Part shown: positions 36,102 through 46,065 of the stretch, piece after piece
How positions within the stretch are numbered: the first letter of the stretch is position 1
Layout: each line of letters begins with the position of its first letter
Origin: JAJXWB01 sp037044955
GTDB taxonomy: Bacteria; Pseudomonadota; Alphaproteobacteria; Rhizobiales; Beijerinckiaceae
Direction of reading: 5' to 3'
Length of the DNA stretch: 64,000 nucleotides
NCBI GenBank assembly: GCA_037044955.1
Contig: JBAOHX010000002.1
Span: forward strand, 434,001 to 498,000
Program-made: the position numbers and the translations under genes
Notes under the pieces: generated by a model
Told to the model about the DNA's origin: nothing
The model's database searches: none
Seen by the model: the letters and a program-made list of their open reading frames with translations, nothing else

Positions 36102-37745
36102 ATGTCGGAACTGGTTGTCTATGTCGCGCGAAAAATCCGCACGATGGAGCCATCGCTGCCCGAGGCGACCGCAGTGGCGGTGCGCGACGGCCGGATCGTC
36201 GAGGTCGGTTCGCTGGCGACGCTGAAGCCGTGGCTCGACGCCTTTCCGCACCGGATCGACCGCACGTTCGAAAACCATGTGCTGACGCCGGGCTTCATCG
36301 ACCCGCACCTGCATCCTTCGATGGCCGCCTATCTGCTGCAATGCGAGTTCATCACCGCCATGGAATGGCAGTTGCCGCACAAGACCATCGCGCCGGTGCG
36401 CTCGCGCGACGCCTGGCTGGCGCGGCTGAAGGAACTGCACGAAGCGGAGAAAGAGCCGGACCTGCCGATCTTCGCCTGGGGCCACCACCGCAACTGGCAT
36501 GGCGAAATCTGGCGCGCCGACCTCAACGCGATTTCGAGTACGCGCCCGCTCGTGATGGCGCACCGCTCGTTTCACGAGACCGTGCTGAACGACGCCGCGC
36601 TCGAGTTCTTCAACATCGACGAAGACAAGATGCGCGGCGCCTATCAGGTCGACATCGACCGCGGCCATTTCTACGAAGCCGGCAACCGGCACGTTCGCGC
36701 GACGCTGTCAGGCTACCTGCTGTCGCCACAGCGGATAGGACCGGCGATGAAGCTGACGGCCGACGTCATTCATCTCGGCGGCCATACGACGGTCGGCGAC
36801 ATGGCGTTCAGCATGTTCAACGCAGATATGGAATGGGCCGCCTATCGCGGGCTGTTCGACAACGATGCGACGCCGTTTCGGATCGAACTCATCCCCGCCA
36901 TCTCGATCGCAGGCGTCGGCGCCACGATCGAACAGGCCAAGCAATGGCCCGAACGCAACACGCACAGGCTTCGCTTCTCGAAACACGTGAAGCTGTTCAC
37001 CGACGGCGCGTTCTTCTCGCAACTCATGCAGCTCGGCGGTCCCGGTTATATCGACGGGCATGATGGCGAATGGCTGATGACGCCGGAGCTTTTCGAGAAG
37101 CATGCGCGCGAATTGTGGAACGCCGGCATGCACATCCACGTACATTGCACGGGCGACATGGGCGTGGAGCTGGCGCTCGATACGCTGGAAAAGCTGCAAT
37201 GGGAGCGGCCGCGCTTCAATCACCGCTTCACGATCGAGCATTTCGGCATCTCGACGCCAGCGCAGGCGCGCCGCATCGCCGATCTCGGCGCGATCGTGTC
37301 GGCCAATCCCTATTACGTCTACGAGTTGAGCGACATCTATTCGCGCGAAGGCGTGGGCTTCGAGCGCGCTTCGCAGATGGTGCGGCTCGGCTCGCTGTCG
37401 CGCAATGGCGTTCCCTTCGCGCTGCATTCCGATTTCACCATGGCGCCGGCGCGGCCGCTGCAGAACGCCTGGATCGCCGCGAACCGCGTCAACGCCGCAG
37501 GCGACGTGCTTTGCCCGAACGAGCGCGCTTCGCTGGACGAGGCCATGCGCGCGATCACCATCAACGCGGCCTATGTGCTCGGCCGCGAACACGAGATCGG
37601 CAGCATCGCGCAGGGCAAGAAAGCCGATTTCACCGTGCTCGAAGCCGACCCCTACGAAACGCCGGTCGAAGATCTGCGCGACATTCCGATCTGGGGAACG
37701 ATCTTCGAGGGAACGCCATTCCCGCTCGGCAAGGGTCGCTTCTGA
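36102..37745 (+). CDS. Amidohydrolase family protein (YtcJ-like, amidohydrolase 3)
   Basis: 547-residue metal-dependent hydrolase. The metal-binding HxH lies in GFIDPHLHPS; later His ligands occur in MHIHVHCTGDMGVELAL and NHRFTIEHFGI, and the late Asp in PFALHSDFTMAPA. N- and C-terminal beta-sandwich pieces (DGRIVEVGSLATL; GSIAQGKKADFTVLEADP) are typical of the family. AGGAGG precedes ATG 36102. The gene is followed after two bases by a CobW-type GTPase, which may supply its metal. Family members act on amides, carbamates or cyclic imides; the substrate here is unknown. Confidence 0.85.
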   Translation: MSELVVYVARKIRTMEPSLPEATAVAVRDGRIVEVGSLATLKPWLDAFPHRIDRTFENHVLTPGFIDPHLHPSMAAYLLQCEFITAMEWQLPHKTIAPVRSRDAWLARLKELHEAEKEPDLPIFAWGHHRNWHGEIWRADLNAISSTRPLVMAHRSFHETVLNDAALEFFNIDEDKMRGAYQVDIDRGHFYEAGNRHVRATLSGYLLSPQRIGPAMKLTADVIHLGGHTTVGDMAFSMFNADMEWAAYRGLFDNDATPFRIELIPAISIAGVGATIEQAKQWPERNTHRLRFSKHVKLFTDGAFFSQLMQLGGPGYIDGHDGEWLMTPELFEKHARELWNAGMHIHVHCTGDMGVELALDTLEKLQWERPRFNHRFTIEHFGISTPAQARRIADLGAIVSANPYYVYELSDIYSREGVGFERASQMVRLGSLSRNGVPFALHSDFTMAPARPLQNAWIAANRVNAAGDVLCPNERASLDEAMRAITINAAYVLGREHEIGSIAQGKKADFTVLEADPYETPVEDLRDIPIWGTIFEGTPFPLGKGRF

Positions 37746-37747
37746 CC

Positions 37748-38677
37748 ATGGCGGCGCGCCCCATTCCCGTGACGACGATCGGCGGATATCTCGGCGCGGG
37801 GAAAACGACGCTCGTCAACGCGATCCTCGCCGGGTCGCACGGCCGGCGCATCGGCGTTCTGGTCAACGATTTCGGCGCGGTGTCGATCGACGAAAAATTG
37901 ATCGTGGCGCGGGACGGCGACGTCGTCTCGCTCGCCAATGGCTGCGCCTGCTGTTCGGTCGCGGGCGACCTCGGCGAAGCGCTCGACCGGCTGGCCGCCG
38001 CGAACGCGCCCGAACACATCCTGATCGAGGCGAGCGGCGTCGCCGATCCGGCCAAGGTCGCCGCCCTTGCGCGCTCGCCCGGGCTGGAGCCGCGCGCGCC
38101 CGTGGTGCTGGCGGACGCGGCGAGCGTCGTCGCACGCGCGGAAGACAAGTTCGTCGGCAAGCTCGTGCGTCGGCAACTCGCGACAGCCGGCCTCGTCGTG
38201 CTCACGAAGGTCGATGTCGCGGGCGGTGATCGGCTCGCGGCGGCGCGGCGGCTGGTCGAACGCGCCGCGCCCGGGGCTGCGATCGAGACCGCGACCCGCG
38301 GGAATATCGATCCCGTGCTTCTCCTGGCCGACGGCGGAGCCCGGGCCGGCAACGCGTTCGACTGTTCGGATGGGCTACCCGACCCCGCCTTCGACAGCCG
38401 CTATTGGTCCAGCGACGCGCAGTTCGATCCGCAAGCGCTTCTCGCGGTCTTTGCGGCATTGCCAGCTTGCGTGGTCCGGGCCAAGGGCGTCTTTTCCGCG
38501 GCCGACGGGGTCGCGTACGCTGTCCATCGCGCCGGCGAGCAGGTCGAACTCCTGCGCCGCGATCACGCGGCCGACGCCCGCGCGCATTTCGTCATTATCG
38601 CCCGACAGGGCGCGATCGATCCGGCGAAGATCGACGCAGCGCTGCAAGACTGCGCGGCGACCGGGTTCCGGTCATGA
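37748..38677 (+). CDS. CobW/COG0523-family GTP-binding metallochaperone-like protein
   Basis: 309-residue P-loop GTPase: Walker A GGYLGAGKTTLVNAIL, the CxCC metal motif in NGCACCSVAGDL, the IEASGVADP switch and the TKVDV guanine motif. The C-terminal CobW domain (VVRAKGVFSAADG) follows. The start ATG 37748 is directly after the amidohydrolase stop, and its own stop overlaps the next ATG (38674), so the three genes are coupled. Members of this family insert or traffic Zn, Fe or Co; delivery of Zn to the neighbouring amidohydrolase is the simplest idea (inference). Confidence 0.85.
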   Translation: MAARPIPVTTIGGYLGAGKTTLVNAILAGSHGRRIGVLVNDFGAVSIDEKLIVARDGDVVSLANGCACCSVAGDLGEALDRLAAANAPEHILIEASGVADPAKVAALARSPGLEPRAPVVLADAASVVARAEDKFVGKLVRRQLATAGLVVLTKVDVAGGDRLAAARRLVERAAPGAAIETATRGNIDPVLLLADGGARAGNAFDCSDGLPDPAFDSRYWSSDAQFDPQALLAVFAALPACVVRAKGVFSAADGVAYAVHRAGEQVELLRRDHAADARAHFVIIARQGAIDPAKIDAALQDCAATGFRS

Positions 38678-41141
38678 GCGAAATTCCGAACAAGGCGCGC
38701 GCCATCATCATCGGCGGCGGCGTCGTCGGTTGCTCTGTCGCCTATCACCTGACGAAGCTCGGCTGGCGCGACGTCGTCCTGCTCGAACGCAAGCGTCTCA
38801 CGTCGGGCACGACCTGGCACGCCGCCGGACTGATCGCGCATCTGCGCGCGACGCTCAACATGACGCTGCTCGCGAAATATTCGGGCGAACTCTACGAGAA
38901 GCTCGAAGCCGAAACGGAGGTAGCGACTGGCTTCCGCCGCAACGGCGCCTTCACGCTTGCCCTCACGCCATCGCGGTTCGAGGAAGTGCGCCGGCTGGCG
39001 TCGATGGCCAAGCCCTTCGGCATCGAGGTGGAGACGGTTTCGGCCAGCGAGGTCTCGGCGCGCCACCCTCTCGTCGAAACGCGCGACATCGTCGGGGCGG
39101 TCTGGATGCCGCAGGACGGACAGGCCGATCCCTCCAATATCGCGCTGGCGCTCGCCAAGGGCGCGCGCATGCGCGGCGCAAAGATCTTCGAGAATGTCGC
39201 GGTGACCGGCGTGACGACGTTTCGGGGGCGCGCTACAGGCGTGACGACCGACGCCGGCGCGATCGAGGCGGATATCGTCGTCAATTGCGCCGGGCTCTGG
39301 GCGCGCGAAGTCGGCCGCATGGCGGGCGTCCCCGTGCCGTTGCAGGCCTGCGAACATTTCTACGTCGTGACCGAGCCGATGGCGGGCTTGCCGCGTCACG
39401 CGCCGGTCCTGCGCGTGCCCGACGAATGCTCCTACTTCAAGGAGGACGCCGGCAAGCTGCTCGTCGGGTTCTTCGAGCCGAAGGCGAAGCCCTGGGCCAT
39501 CGACGGCGCGCCCGAGGATTTCGAGTTCGGCACGCTGCCCGATGACTGGGAGCAGATCGCGCCGGAGCTGGATCTCGCGACGCGACGCATTCCGGCGCTC
39601 GCCAGGACCGGCATCCATACCTTCTTCAACGGTCCCGAGAGCTTCACGCCCGACGACCGTTATCTGCTCGGCGAGTCGCCCGCCCTTCGCAATTTCTTCG
39701 TCGCGGCGGGTTTCAATTCGGTCGGCATCCAGTCGGCTGGCGGCGCCGGCAAGGCGCTCGCCGAATGGATCGACGCCGATGAACCGCCGATGGATCTGTC
39801 GGATGTCGACATCCGCCGCATGTTCCCGTTCCAGGCGACCAAATCCTACGTCGTGTCGCGCGCGCGGGAGACGCTTGGCCTGCTCTATGCCGACCATTGG
39901 CCTTATCGACAATATGCGACCGCGCGCGATGCGCGCCGCACGCCGTTTCATCGTCAGCTTGCGGACTGGCCGGCGGCAGGTTCGGCGAGGCTGCGGGTTT
40001 CGAGCGACCATTGTTCTACTCGCAAGGCGGCGATGAACGCGCCGATCCGCCGCTGACCTTCGGCTGGGACCGGCAGCCGTGGTTCGATCACGTCGCCGCC
40101 GAACATATGGCGCTGCGCACGAATGTCGGCATGATCGACATGTCGCCCTTCGGCAAGATCAGGGTCGAGGGCCGCGATGCGTTCGACGTGCTCCAGAAGA
40201 TTTCGGCCAACGATATCGACGTCGCGCCGGGCAGCCTCGTCTATACGCAATGGCTGAATGCGCGGGGCGGCATCGAGGCCGACCTGACGGTCGCGAGACT
40301 CTCGGAAACCGAATTTCTGGTCGTCACATCGGCGGCGGCCATCGTTCGCGACCTGGCGTGGCTCAAGCGCCATACGCCCGAGGATGCGCATTGCCTCGCA
40401 ATCGACGTAACCGCCTCCGAGGCGTGTGTCGCCATAGCCGGCCCGCGTGCGCGCGAGATGCTCGCGCCCGTCGTCGGCTGCGACCTCTCGAACGACGCCT
40501 TTCCGTTCGGCTCGGTGCGCGGAGGGGAGATCGGCATGGCGCCGGCGCGTTTGCACCGCGTCAGCTATGTCGGCGAACTCGGCTGGGAGATCTACGTCGC
40601 CGCCGACCAGGCGCACGAGGTCTTTTCAATTCTGTGGCCGCGCCTCTCGGCCTGCGATGGCGTTCTCGCGGGCACGCTCGCCATGGATTCCTGCCGGATC
40701 GAGAAAGGCTATCGACATTTCGGGCACGACATTGGCGGCGACGATCACGTCCTTGAAGCGGGGCTCGGCTTTGCCGTGCGCACGACAAAGAAGGATGGCC
40801 GCTTCGGGCCATTCCTCGGGCGAGACGCGGCGCTGCGCAAGAAGGAAACCGGCCTCAGGAAGCGCATGCTGCAGTTCCGCCTCAAAGACCCGGCGCCTCT
40901 GCTCTATCACAACGAACCGATCGTCAGGGATGGACGCGTCGTCGGCTATCTGACTTCCGGCGCGTACGGACACTGCATCGGCGCAGCCGTCGGCATGGGT
41001 TACGTTTCAAGCAGCATGGGCGAGAGCGATGCGGATTTGCTCGCCTCGTCCTACGAAATCGAGATAGCCGGCGTCCGCTGGACTGCTCTCGCGAGCGTCG
41101 CGCCGATGTACGACCCGAGATCGGCGCGAATGCGCGCCTGA
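38674..41141 (+). pseudogene. Dimethylglycine/sarcosine dehydrogenase-like FAD enzyme with GcvT domain, one frameshift
   Basis: Two-domain protein of about 820 residues when repaired. The N-terminal FAD oxidoreductase (DAO) part has AIIIGGGVVGCSVAYHLTKLG and TSGTTWHAAGLI, the segment where FAD is attached in this family, and a FAD-dependent central domain. The C-terminal part is a folate-binding GcvT-like domain (DMSPFGKIRVEGRDAFDVLQ, SYVGELGWEIYVAADQ). The frame shifts at about 39965-39973: restoring one C (GACCTGGCC) gives RQLADLAGGRFGEAAGFERP, the usual text. This is the only break in the window needing a missing base. Such enzymes demethylate N-methylglycines and pass formaldehyde to tetrahydrofolate. 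ATG 38674 overlaps the preceding stop. Confidence 0.78.
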
Positions 41142-41426
41142 TCCAGTCGGCGGGAGCGCCATCAAGATCGGACGCTTGCGAGAAGGGCTTCGATTTTGCC
41201 TTGCGGCGGTTGCGCCCGGCAATCCGACGGCCGCGAAATCTCTCTTCTGCCCCGCGAATAAGAGGCGCAGCTTAGATTTGAATAATGCCTTCAAGGGCCT
41301 GCACTTGATCGTAGGGTCAAGCCTGAGGCAGGATGTGTACACGGATCACGGCCAACAGGTCCGGCTGCAGAGCGCCCGAGAATTCGGCGAACGAGCGGAT
41401 GCGTGCACTGCACAAAGGGGGGAGAT

Positions 41427-42437
41427 ATGTCGCGCGTCGCCCAGACGCCTACGGTCCGGATCGGCAACGTGGGCGCAATCCCGGCGGTGTACAAGGCGGC
41501 CGGCGTGGATATCGAGGCCGCCCTGCGCGCAGTCGGATTGAGCGCGGACGCCTTCGATGATCCGGACGCCATCGTTCCCTACAAGGCGCTCGACGAACTC
41601 TTCGCTTTTGGCGTCCGCAAAACGAATTGCGAGCATCTCGGCCTGCTGATCGGCATGTCGACGCCCGATCTCGGGCTGCCGAGCTTCCTGCTGTTCAACG
41701 CGCCCAGCGTGCGGGAGGGACTGGAGGACCTCATTTCCGCGCTGGACCGTTTCGACAGTGGAGGAGCGGGTTGTCTGATCCAAACGGAAGGCGTGGCCGA
41801 GCTTGGCTACACCGTTACGGTCCCGGGGCTCAAATGCGTCGACCATATTCATGATCACGCGATTGCGCTGGGCTATGCGCTTCTGGCGAGGTTGATCGGA
41901 CCGCAATTCGAACCTTCCGAGATCAGGCTGCCGCGCCGTCAGCCGGCCGACGTCGCTCCGTACCGCGCTTTCTTCCAGAAAGGACGTATCAAGTTCGATG
42001 CGTCCGAAGCGATGATCGAGTTCCCGGCCCGCTATCTGGATCTGCCGGTCGTTGGCGCCGATCCGGCGCTGTACGGCTTTCTGAAGCGCATGATCGTGAA
42101 ACACGGCCCGCGGGTCGATTCCTCGATCGCCAGCCAGATCCGGCGCGTTCTGCCGGGCCTCATTCGCCGCGATCCGGTAAACCCGAACGCGATCGCGCGC
42201 ATGTTCGGGATGAATGCCCGAACCATGTCGCGCCGGCTGGCCGAAGAGCAGGTGACGCTCATTTCGCTGGTGGAGGAAGCCCGTTTCGAGGTCGCGCGGC
42301 AATTGCTGCTGGACACCGGCATGGGCCTGACCGAGATCGCAGCCCAGCTTCACTATTCCGACGCGAGCGCCTTCGCGCGCGCCTTCCGGCGAAAGTTCGG
42401 ATCGGCCCCCGGCGCGTGGCGCGCGGAGCAGCGTTAG
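41427..42437 (+). CDS. AraC-family regulator with arabinose-binding-like (OruR-type) N-terminal domain
   Basis: 336 residues. The N-terminal part (AIPAVYKAAGVDIEAALRAVG ... FLLFNAPSVREGLEDLI) is the domain seen in OruR/ArgR-like AraC regulators; the C-terminus has the HTH (NPNAIARMFGMNARTMSRRL; GLTEIAAQLHYSDASAFARA). GGGGGGAGAT precedes ATG 41427. The 285 bases upstream contain no gene I can support. Target genes unknown; the preceding N-methyl oxidase gene or the following exported protein are nearest. Confidence 0.83.
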   Translation: MSRVAQTPTVRIGNVGAIPAVYKAAGVDIEAALRAVGLSADAFDDPDAIVPYKALDELFAFGVRKTNCEHLGLLIGMSTPDLGLPSFLLFNAPSVREGLEDLISALDRFDSGGAGCLIQTEGVAELGYTVTVPGLKCVDHIHDHAIALGYALLARLIGPQFEPSEIRLPRRQPADVAPYRAFFQKGRIKFDASEAMIEFPARYLDLPVVGADPALYGFLKRMIVKHGPRVDSSIASQIRRVLPGLIRRDPVNPNAIARMFGMNARTMSRRLAEEQVTLISLVEEARFEVARQLLLDTGMGLTEIAAQLHYSDASAFARAFRRKFGSAPGAWRAEQR

Positions 42438-42681
42438 ACCTCTCGCTCTCCGCCAACCCGACCGCCAGTCGACGCAAATTGCCGCAGGCCAGTGTCGAGG
42501 AATGTCAAGAATTGTGTCGCGACGATCAAGCGTCTCGCGGCGCATCGCGTCATTGTCGGTACGCAATCGACCGCAAGAAGAGATACCTCGTCCACGCCGT
42601 CAAATGTTCAAACGCCGAACCGCTGAGCGTTGCGCCCGGCAGCGCTCATGCACGTCCGGCTGAAATGCAGGAGAAGACACC

Positions 42682-43221
42682 ATGAAACGACTGACGCTCG
42701 CGCTCATCGGCGCAATGGCCGTGTGCGCGCCCGCCCAGGCGCAGGTGATGACCTTCGACATGAGCAAGCTGTCTTGCGGGGAATATACCGCGCTCGATCC
42801 GGAGACCTCGGCCGACTTCTCGGCCTGGATGAGCGGCTTCTTCAACCAGCGGGCGGGCTCGACCTCGATCAACCTCGAAGGCTATCGCAAGAACGTCGCC
42901 AGCGTTCGGAACTGGTGCGCATCGAACCCGAAGGCCAATCTCATGGCGGGGCTGCAAGCCTCGGTCGCCAATGCCAAGGCCGGCGCGGACGGCCCGACCG
43001 AGATCAACGTGAGCCAGATCAGTTGCGGCGATTTTCTGGGCGCCGACGTCGACACGCAGACGCTGGTCGCCTCGTGGACCGGCGGCTGGTTCATGTCGAC
43101 GAAGAACCTGACGGTGGTCGACCCGCGTTACGTCAAGCGCAATGCGAAGGTCATCTCCGAACATTGCGCGAAGAACAAGAAAGAGAAGCTGATGAGCGTC
43201 ATCGAGAAGAACTGGAAGTGA
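42682..43221 (+). CDS. Exported protein with two tandem HdeA/HdeB-like domains
   Basis: 179 residues: signal peptide (MKRLTLALIGAMAVCAPAQAQ) and two similar domains. Domain 1 has SCGEY (Cys32) and NWC (Cys79), domain 2 SCGDF (Cys115) and EHC (Cys162); each pair is 47 residues apart and the copies are offset by 83. Each pair fits the single disulfide of HdeA-type acid-activated periplasmic chaperones, which bind unfolded proteins at low pH. E. coli HdeA and HdeB are separate one-domain proteins of about 90 mature residues. GGAGAAG precedes the start. Confidence 0.75.
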   Translation: MKRLTLALIGAMAVCAPAQAQVMTFDMSKLSCGEYTALDPETSADFSAWMSGFFNQRAGSTSINLEGYRKNVASVRNWCASNPKANLMAGLQASVANAKAGADGPTEINVSQISCGDFLGADVDTQTLVASWTGGWFMSTKNLTVVDPRYVKRNAKVISEHCAKNKKEKLMSVIEKNWK

Positions 43222-43284
43222 TGTGAGGCCGTCCGCGACATCGCCGACGACAGGACGGTAGCGGCTTTCGTCCGCCAGCGCGGC

Positions 43285-43306
43285 GGCGCGCGTCTCGTGG
43301 CGCGCC
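43285..43306 (+). terminator. Hairpin after the HdeA-like gene
   Basis: 7-bp stem GGCGCGC / GCGCGCC with an 8-base loop, 63 bases after the HdeA-like stop and 40 before the HlyD-type gene. No T run. Confidence 0.35.
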
Positions 43307-43345
43307 TTCGCAACGTTGCCGCCACGGTCGCATCCGAGAACGCCG

Positions 43346-44455
43346 ATGCTCATCGTCCTGTGCCTCTACCTGCTTCTGGTCTGGCTGGTTTTCGGCAGAT
43401 TGAAGATCGTCAGGTGGGGATGGCTGTCGGGCTCGCTCACGGCGCTGCTCGGCGCGCTTATCCTCGCGGTCTTCCTGGCCCTGTTCAATTATCTCACGCC
43501 CACGGGGCGTCTGACGGTGATTTCGCGCGTCGTCGAGGTGACGCCGAACGTCTCCGGTCAGATCGTATCGATCCCGGTCTCCACCAATGTCGCGGTGAAG
43601 GCCGGCGAAACCCTGTTCCAGATCGATCCCGCGCCGTTCGAGAACAAGGTGCGGCAGCTCGAGGCGGCGCTCGCGCAGGCGAGACAACAGGCCAAGCAAC
43701 TCGTCTCGAACTACGAGCAGGCGACGGCCAACGTGCAGGGCCTGACGGCGCAGGTCGCCTACAACCAGCAGCGCATGGCCGATATGGAGAAGCTGACGGG
43801 GCAGCAGGCGCAATCCGTCTTCAGGATGCAGGACACACAGGTCCAGTTCGAAACCGCCAACTATCAACTGCAGTCGGCCAAGGCGGCGCAGGCGACCGCG
43901 AAGCTCGCCATGGACTCAGAGGTCGGCGGCGTCAACACGAGTGTCGCGCAGACCGACGCGCAACTCGCGCAGGCCAGATGGGAGCTGGCGCAGACGAATG
44001 TTCGCGCGCCCGGCGACGGCTATGTCACGCTTCTCGCGCTGGCGGTAGGCGATCGCGCGTTGCAGGCGCGCGGCGTCATGTCCTTCGTCCTCACGAGCGA
44101 CATCACGCTGGTGGGCATGTTCGCGCCGAACGGCTTCGAGACGATCAAGCCGGATGCGTCGGTCAGCATCGTCTTCGACGATCGTCCCGGGCGGATCTTT
44201 TCCGCGCGCATCGTCGAAATTCCGCGAGGCGTCGGGCAGGGCCAGGTCGCGGTTTCCGGCGTTCTCGCGCGATCCGGCGCGGTCGGCGGCGCCGGCGCCT
44301 ATCCCGCGACGGTCTCGATTCCGGAGGGCTACGACAAGAGCGACCTGAAACTCGGAATGCCGGGAACGGCGACGGTCTTTGCGGCCAATGCGGGCGTGAT
44401 CGGCATTCTGAAGCACATACTGGTCTGGATTAGTTCCTATACCGCCTATCTTTAG
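43346..44455 (+). CDS. HlyD-family membrane fusion protein (YiaV/YibH-like)
   Basis: 369 residues with two N-terminal hydrophobic segments (MLIVLCLYLLLVWLVFG; ALLGALILAVFLALFNYL), a lipoyl-like half (EVTPNVSGQIVSIPVS and NTNVRAPGDGYVTLLALAVG region), a coiled-coil hairpin rich in Gln/Ala (QLEAALAQARQQAKQL), and a beta-barrel domain (GMFAPNGFETIKPDASV). Periplasmic adaptor proteins of this type link inner-membrane exporters to outer-membrane channels, but no exporter gene lies beside it. The two membrane segments match the YibH/YiaV subgroup. Confidence 0.8.
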   Translation: MLIVLCLYLLLVWLVFGRLKIVRWGWLSGSLTALLGALILAVFLALFNYLTPTGRLTVISRVVEVTPNVSGQIVSIPVSTNVAVKAGETLFQIDPAPFENKVRQLEAALAQARQQAKQLVSNYEQATANVQGLTAQVAYNQQRMADMEKLTGQQAQSVFRMQDTQVQFETANYQLQSAKAAQATAKLAMDSEVGGVNTSVAQTDAQLAQARWELAQTNVRAPGDGYVTLLALAVGDRALQARGVMSFVLTSDITLVGMFAPNGFETIKPDASVSIVFDDRPGRIFSARIVEIPRGVGQGQVAVSGVLARSGAVGGAGAYPATVSIPEGYDKSDLKLGMPGTATVFAANAGVIGILKHILVWISSYTAYL

Positions 44456-44544
44456 ACTGGCGGACGGATTGGGCGGAGGATCGCCGGCCGCGGCAAAAGG
44501 CGCGTATCTTCCTCGACCGAGGCTCGAAAAGAAGGACGAAGAGC

Positions 44545-46002
44545 ATGTTCTTGAAGACAGTCTCAATGCGCGGAGCGACCCTGGCGCTCGCACTCATGGC
44601 CGTGGCGCCGAACGCCCAAGCGCAGGCGATCACCCAGGACGAGGCGCACGCGATCGGCGTGGACGCCTACCTGTACTTTTATCCGTTGATCTCGATGGAC
44701 ATCACGCGCAAGCAGTTGACGAACCAGCCGCCGGGCAGCGCCTTCGGCGGCCCGATGAACGGCTTTGCGAACATTCGCGCTTATCCGCCAGGCGATTTCA
44801 AGGGCGTCGTGCGCTCGAACTTCGACACGCTCTATTCGTCGGCCTTCCTCGACATGACAAAGGAGCCGGTCGTCGTCTCGGCGCCCGACACCGGCGGGCG
44901 ATACTATCTGCTGCCGATGCTCGACATGTGGTCGGACGTCTTCGCCTCGCCCGGCTGGAGAACGACGGGCACGCAGGCGGCCAACTTCCTGATCGTTCCG
45001 CCGGGCTGGCGTCCTGACTTGCGCGACAAGGTCGTCGAGGAATTCAAGCTGCCGAAGGACATCCAGCGCATCGACGCGCCGACGCCATACATTTGGATCA
45101 TCGGCCGCACCAAGACGGACGGCCCGCCCGACTATCCGGCGGTTCACAAGATTCAGGACGGCTACAAGGTCACGCTCCTCTCCGAATGGGGCAGGTCGCC
45201 CAAGCCGGTCGAATTCAAGGCCGATCCGTCGGTCGACATGAAGACGCCGCCCAAGGTGCAGGCGGATACGATGACGGCGGCCAAGTATTTCGCCTATGCG
45301 TCGGAGCTGATGAAAATGCATCCGCCGCACATCACCGACCAGCCGATCGTCGCGCAGATGAAGCGGATCGGCATCGAGCCGGGCAAGAGTTTCGATTTCG
45401 ACAAGCTCGATGCAAACGTGCGCGCCGGTCTCGCGGGCGCGCCCGAAGCCGCGCAGAAGCTCATGGCGTGGAAAATTCCGACGCTCGCGCGCGTCGTCAA
45501 CGGCTGGTCGATGAACACGGACACGATGGGCGTCTACGGCAATTACTATCTCAAGCGCGCGATCGTCGCGCAGGTCGGTCTCGGCGCCAACGTGCCTGAG
45601 GATGCGATCTATCCGCTGAATCTTGCCGACGACGGCGGGCGGCCGCTCGACGGCTCGAGCAAGTACGTGCTGCATTTCGAGAAGTCGCAAATCCCGCCGA
45701 CGCGCGCCTTCTGGTCGATCACGCTCTACGACTCGGACGGCTTCCAGGTTCCCAACGCGCTCAACCGCTTCGCGGTGTCGAGCTGGATGCCGTTCAAGTA
45801 CAACCCCGACGGGTCGCTGGACCTGTATTTCCAGAACGAAAGCCCCGGCGCGGACAAGGAAGCCAACTGGCTGCCGGCGCCCAAAGGGTCCTTCAACCTG
45901 ACGATGCGTCTCTACTCGCCGAAGTCGGACGCTTTGACAGGCAAGTGGAACCCGCCGGCAATCGCGCATGTCCGCACGCTCCCGCCGGTTGTCGGTCAAT
46001 GA
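44545..46002 (+). CDS. Exported DUF1254/DUF1214 domain protein
   Basis: 485 residues. Signal peptide (MRGATLALALMAVAPNAQAQ), then the DUF1254 domain (DAYLYFYPLISMDITRKQL; VRSNFDTLYSSAFLDMTKEP; GRYYLLPMLDMWSDVF) and the C-terminal DUF1214 domain (KSQIPPTRAFWSITLYDSDGF; VSSWMPFKYNPDGSLDLYFQ). The family is common in the periplasm of proteobacteria and has no established reaction. It stands alone between an HlyD-type gene and a strong terminator. Confidence 0.87.
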   Translation: MFLKTVSMRGATLALALMAVAPNAQAQAITQDEAHAIGVDAYLYFYPLISMDITRKQLTNQPPGSAFGGPMNGFANIRAYPPGDFKGVVRSNFDTLYSSAFLDMTKEPVVVSAPDTGGRYYLLPMLDMWSDVFASPGWRTTGTQAANFLIVPPGWRPDLRDKVVEEFKLPKDIQRIDAPTPYIWIIGRTKTDGPPDYPAVHKIQDGYKVTLLSEWGRSPKPVEFKADPSVDMKTPPKVQADTMTAAKYFAYASELMKMHPPHITDQPIVAQMKRIGIEPGKSFDFDKLDANVRAGLAGAPEAAQKLMAWKIPTLARVVNGWSMNTDTMGVYGNYYLKRAIVAQVGLGANVPEDAIYPLNLADDGGRPLDGSSKYVLHFEKSQIPPTRAFWSITLYDSDGFQVPNALNRFAVSSWMPFKYNPDGSLDLYFQNESPGADKEANWLPAPKGSFNLTMRLYSPKSDALTGKWNPPAIAHVRTLPPVVGQ

Positions 46003-46006
46003 GGCG

Positions 46007-46037
46007 AACCGCGCGGCGCTTCTTGCGCCGCGCGGTT
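46007..46037 (+). terminator. Strong intrinsic hairpin after the DUF1254 gene
   Basis: Perfect 13-bp stem AACCGCGCGGCGC / GCGCCGCGCGGTT with a TTCTT loop, starting 4 bases after the stop codon. One of the two clearest terminators in the window, although no T run follows. Confidence 0.7.
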
Positions 46038-46065
46038 GCAACGAGCCTGCTCTGAGGAGGTCCCG

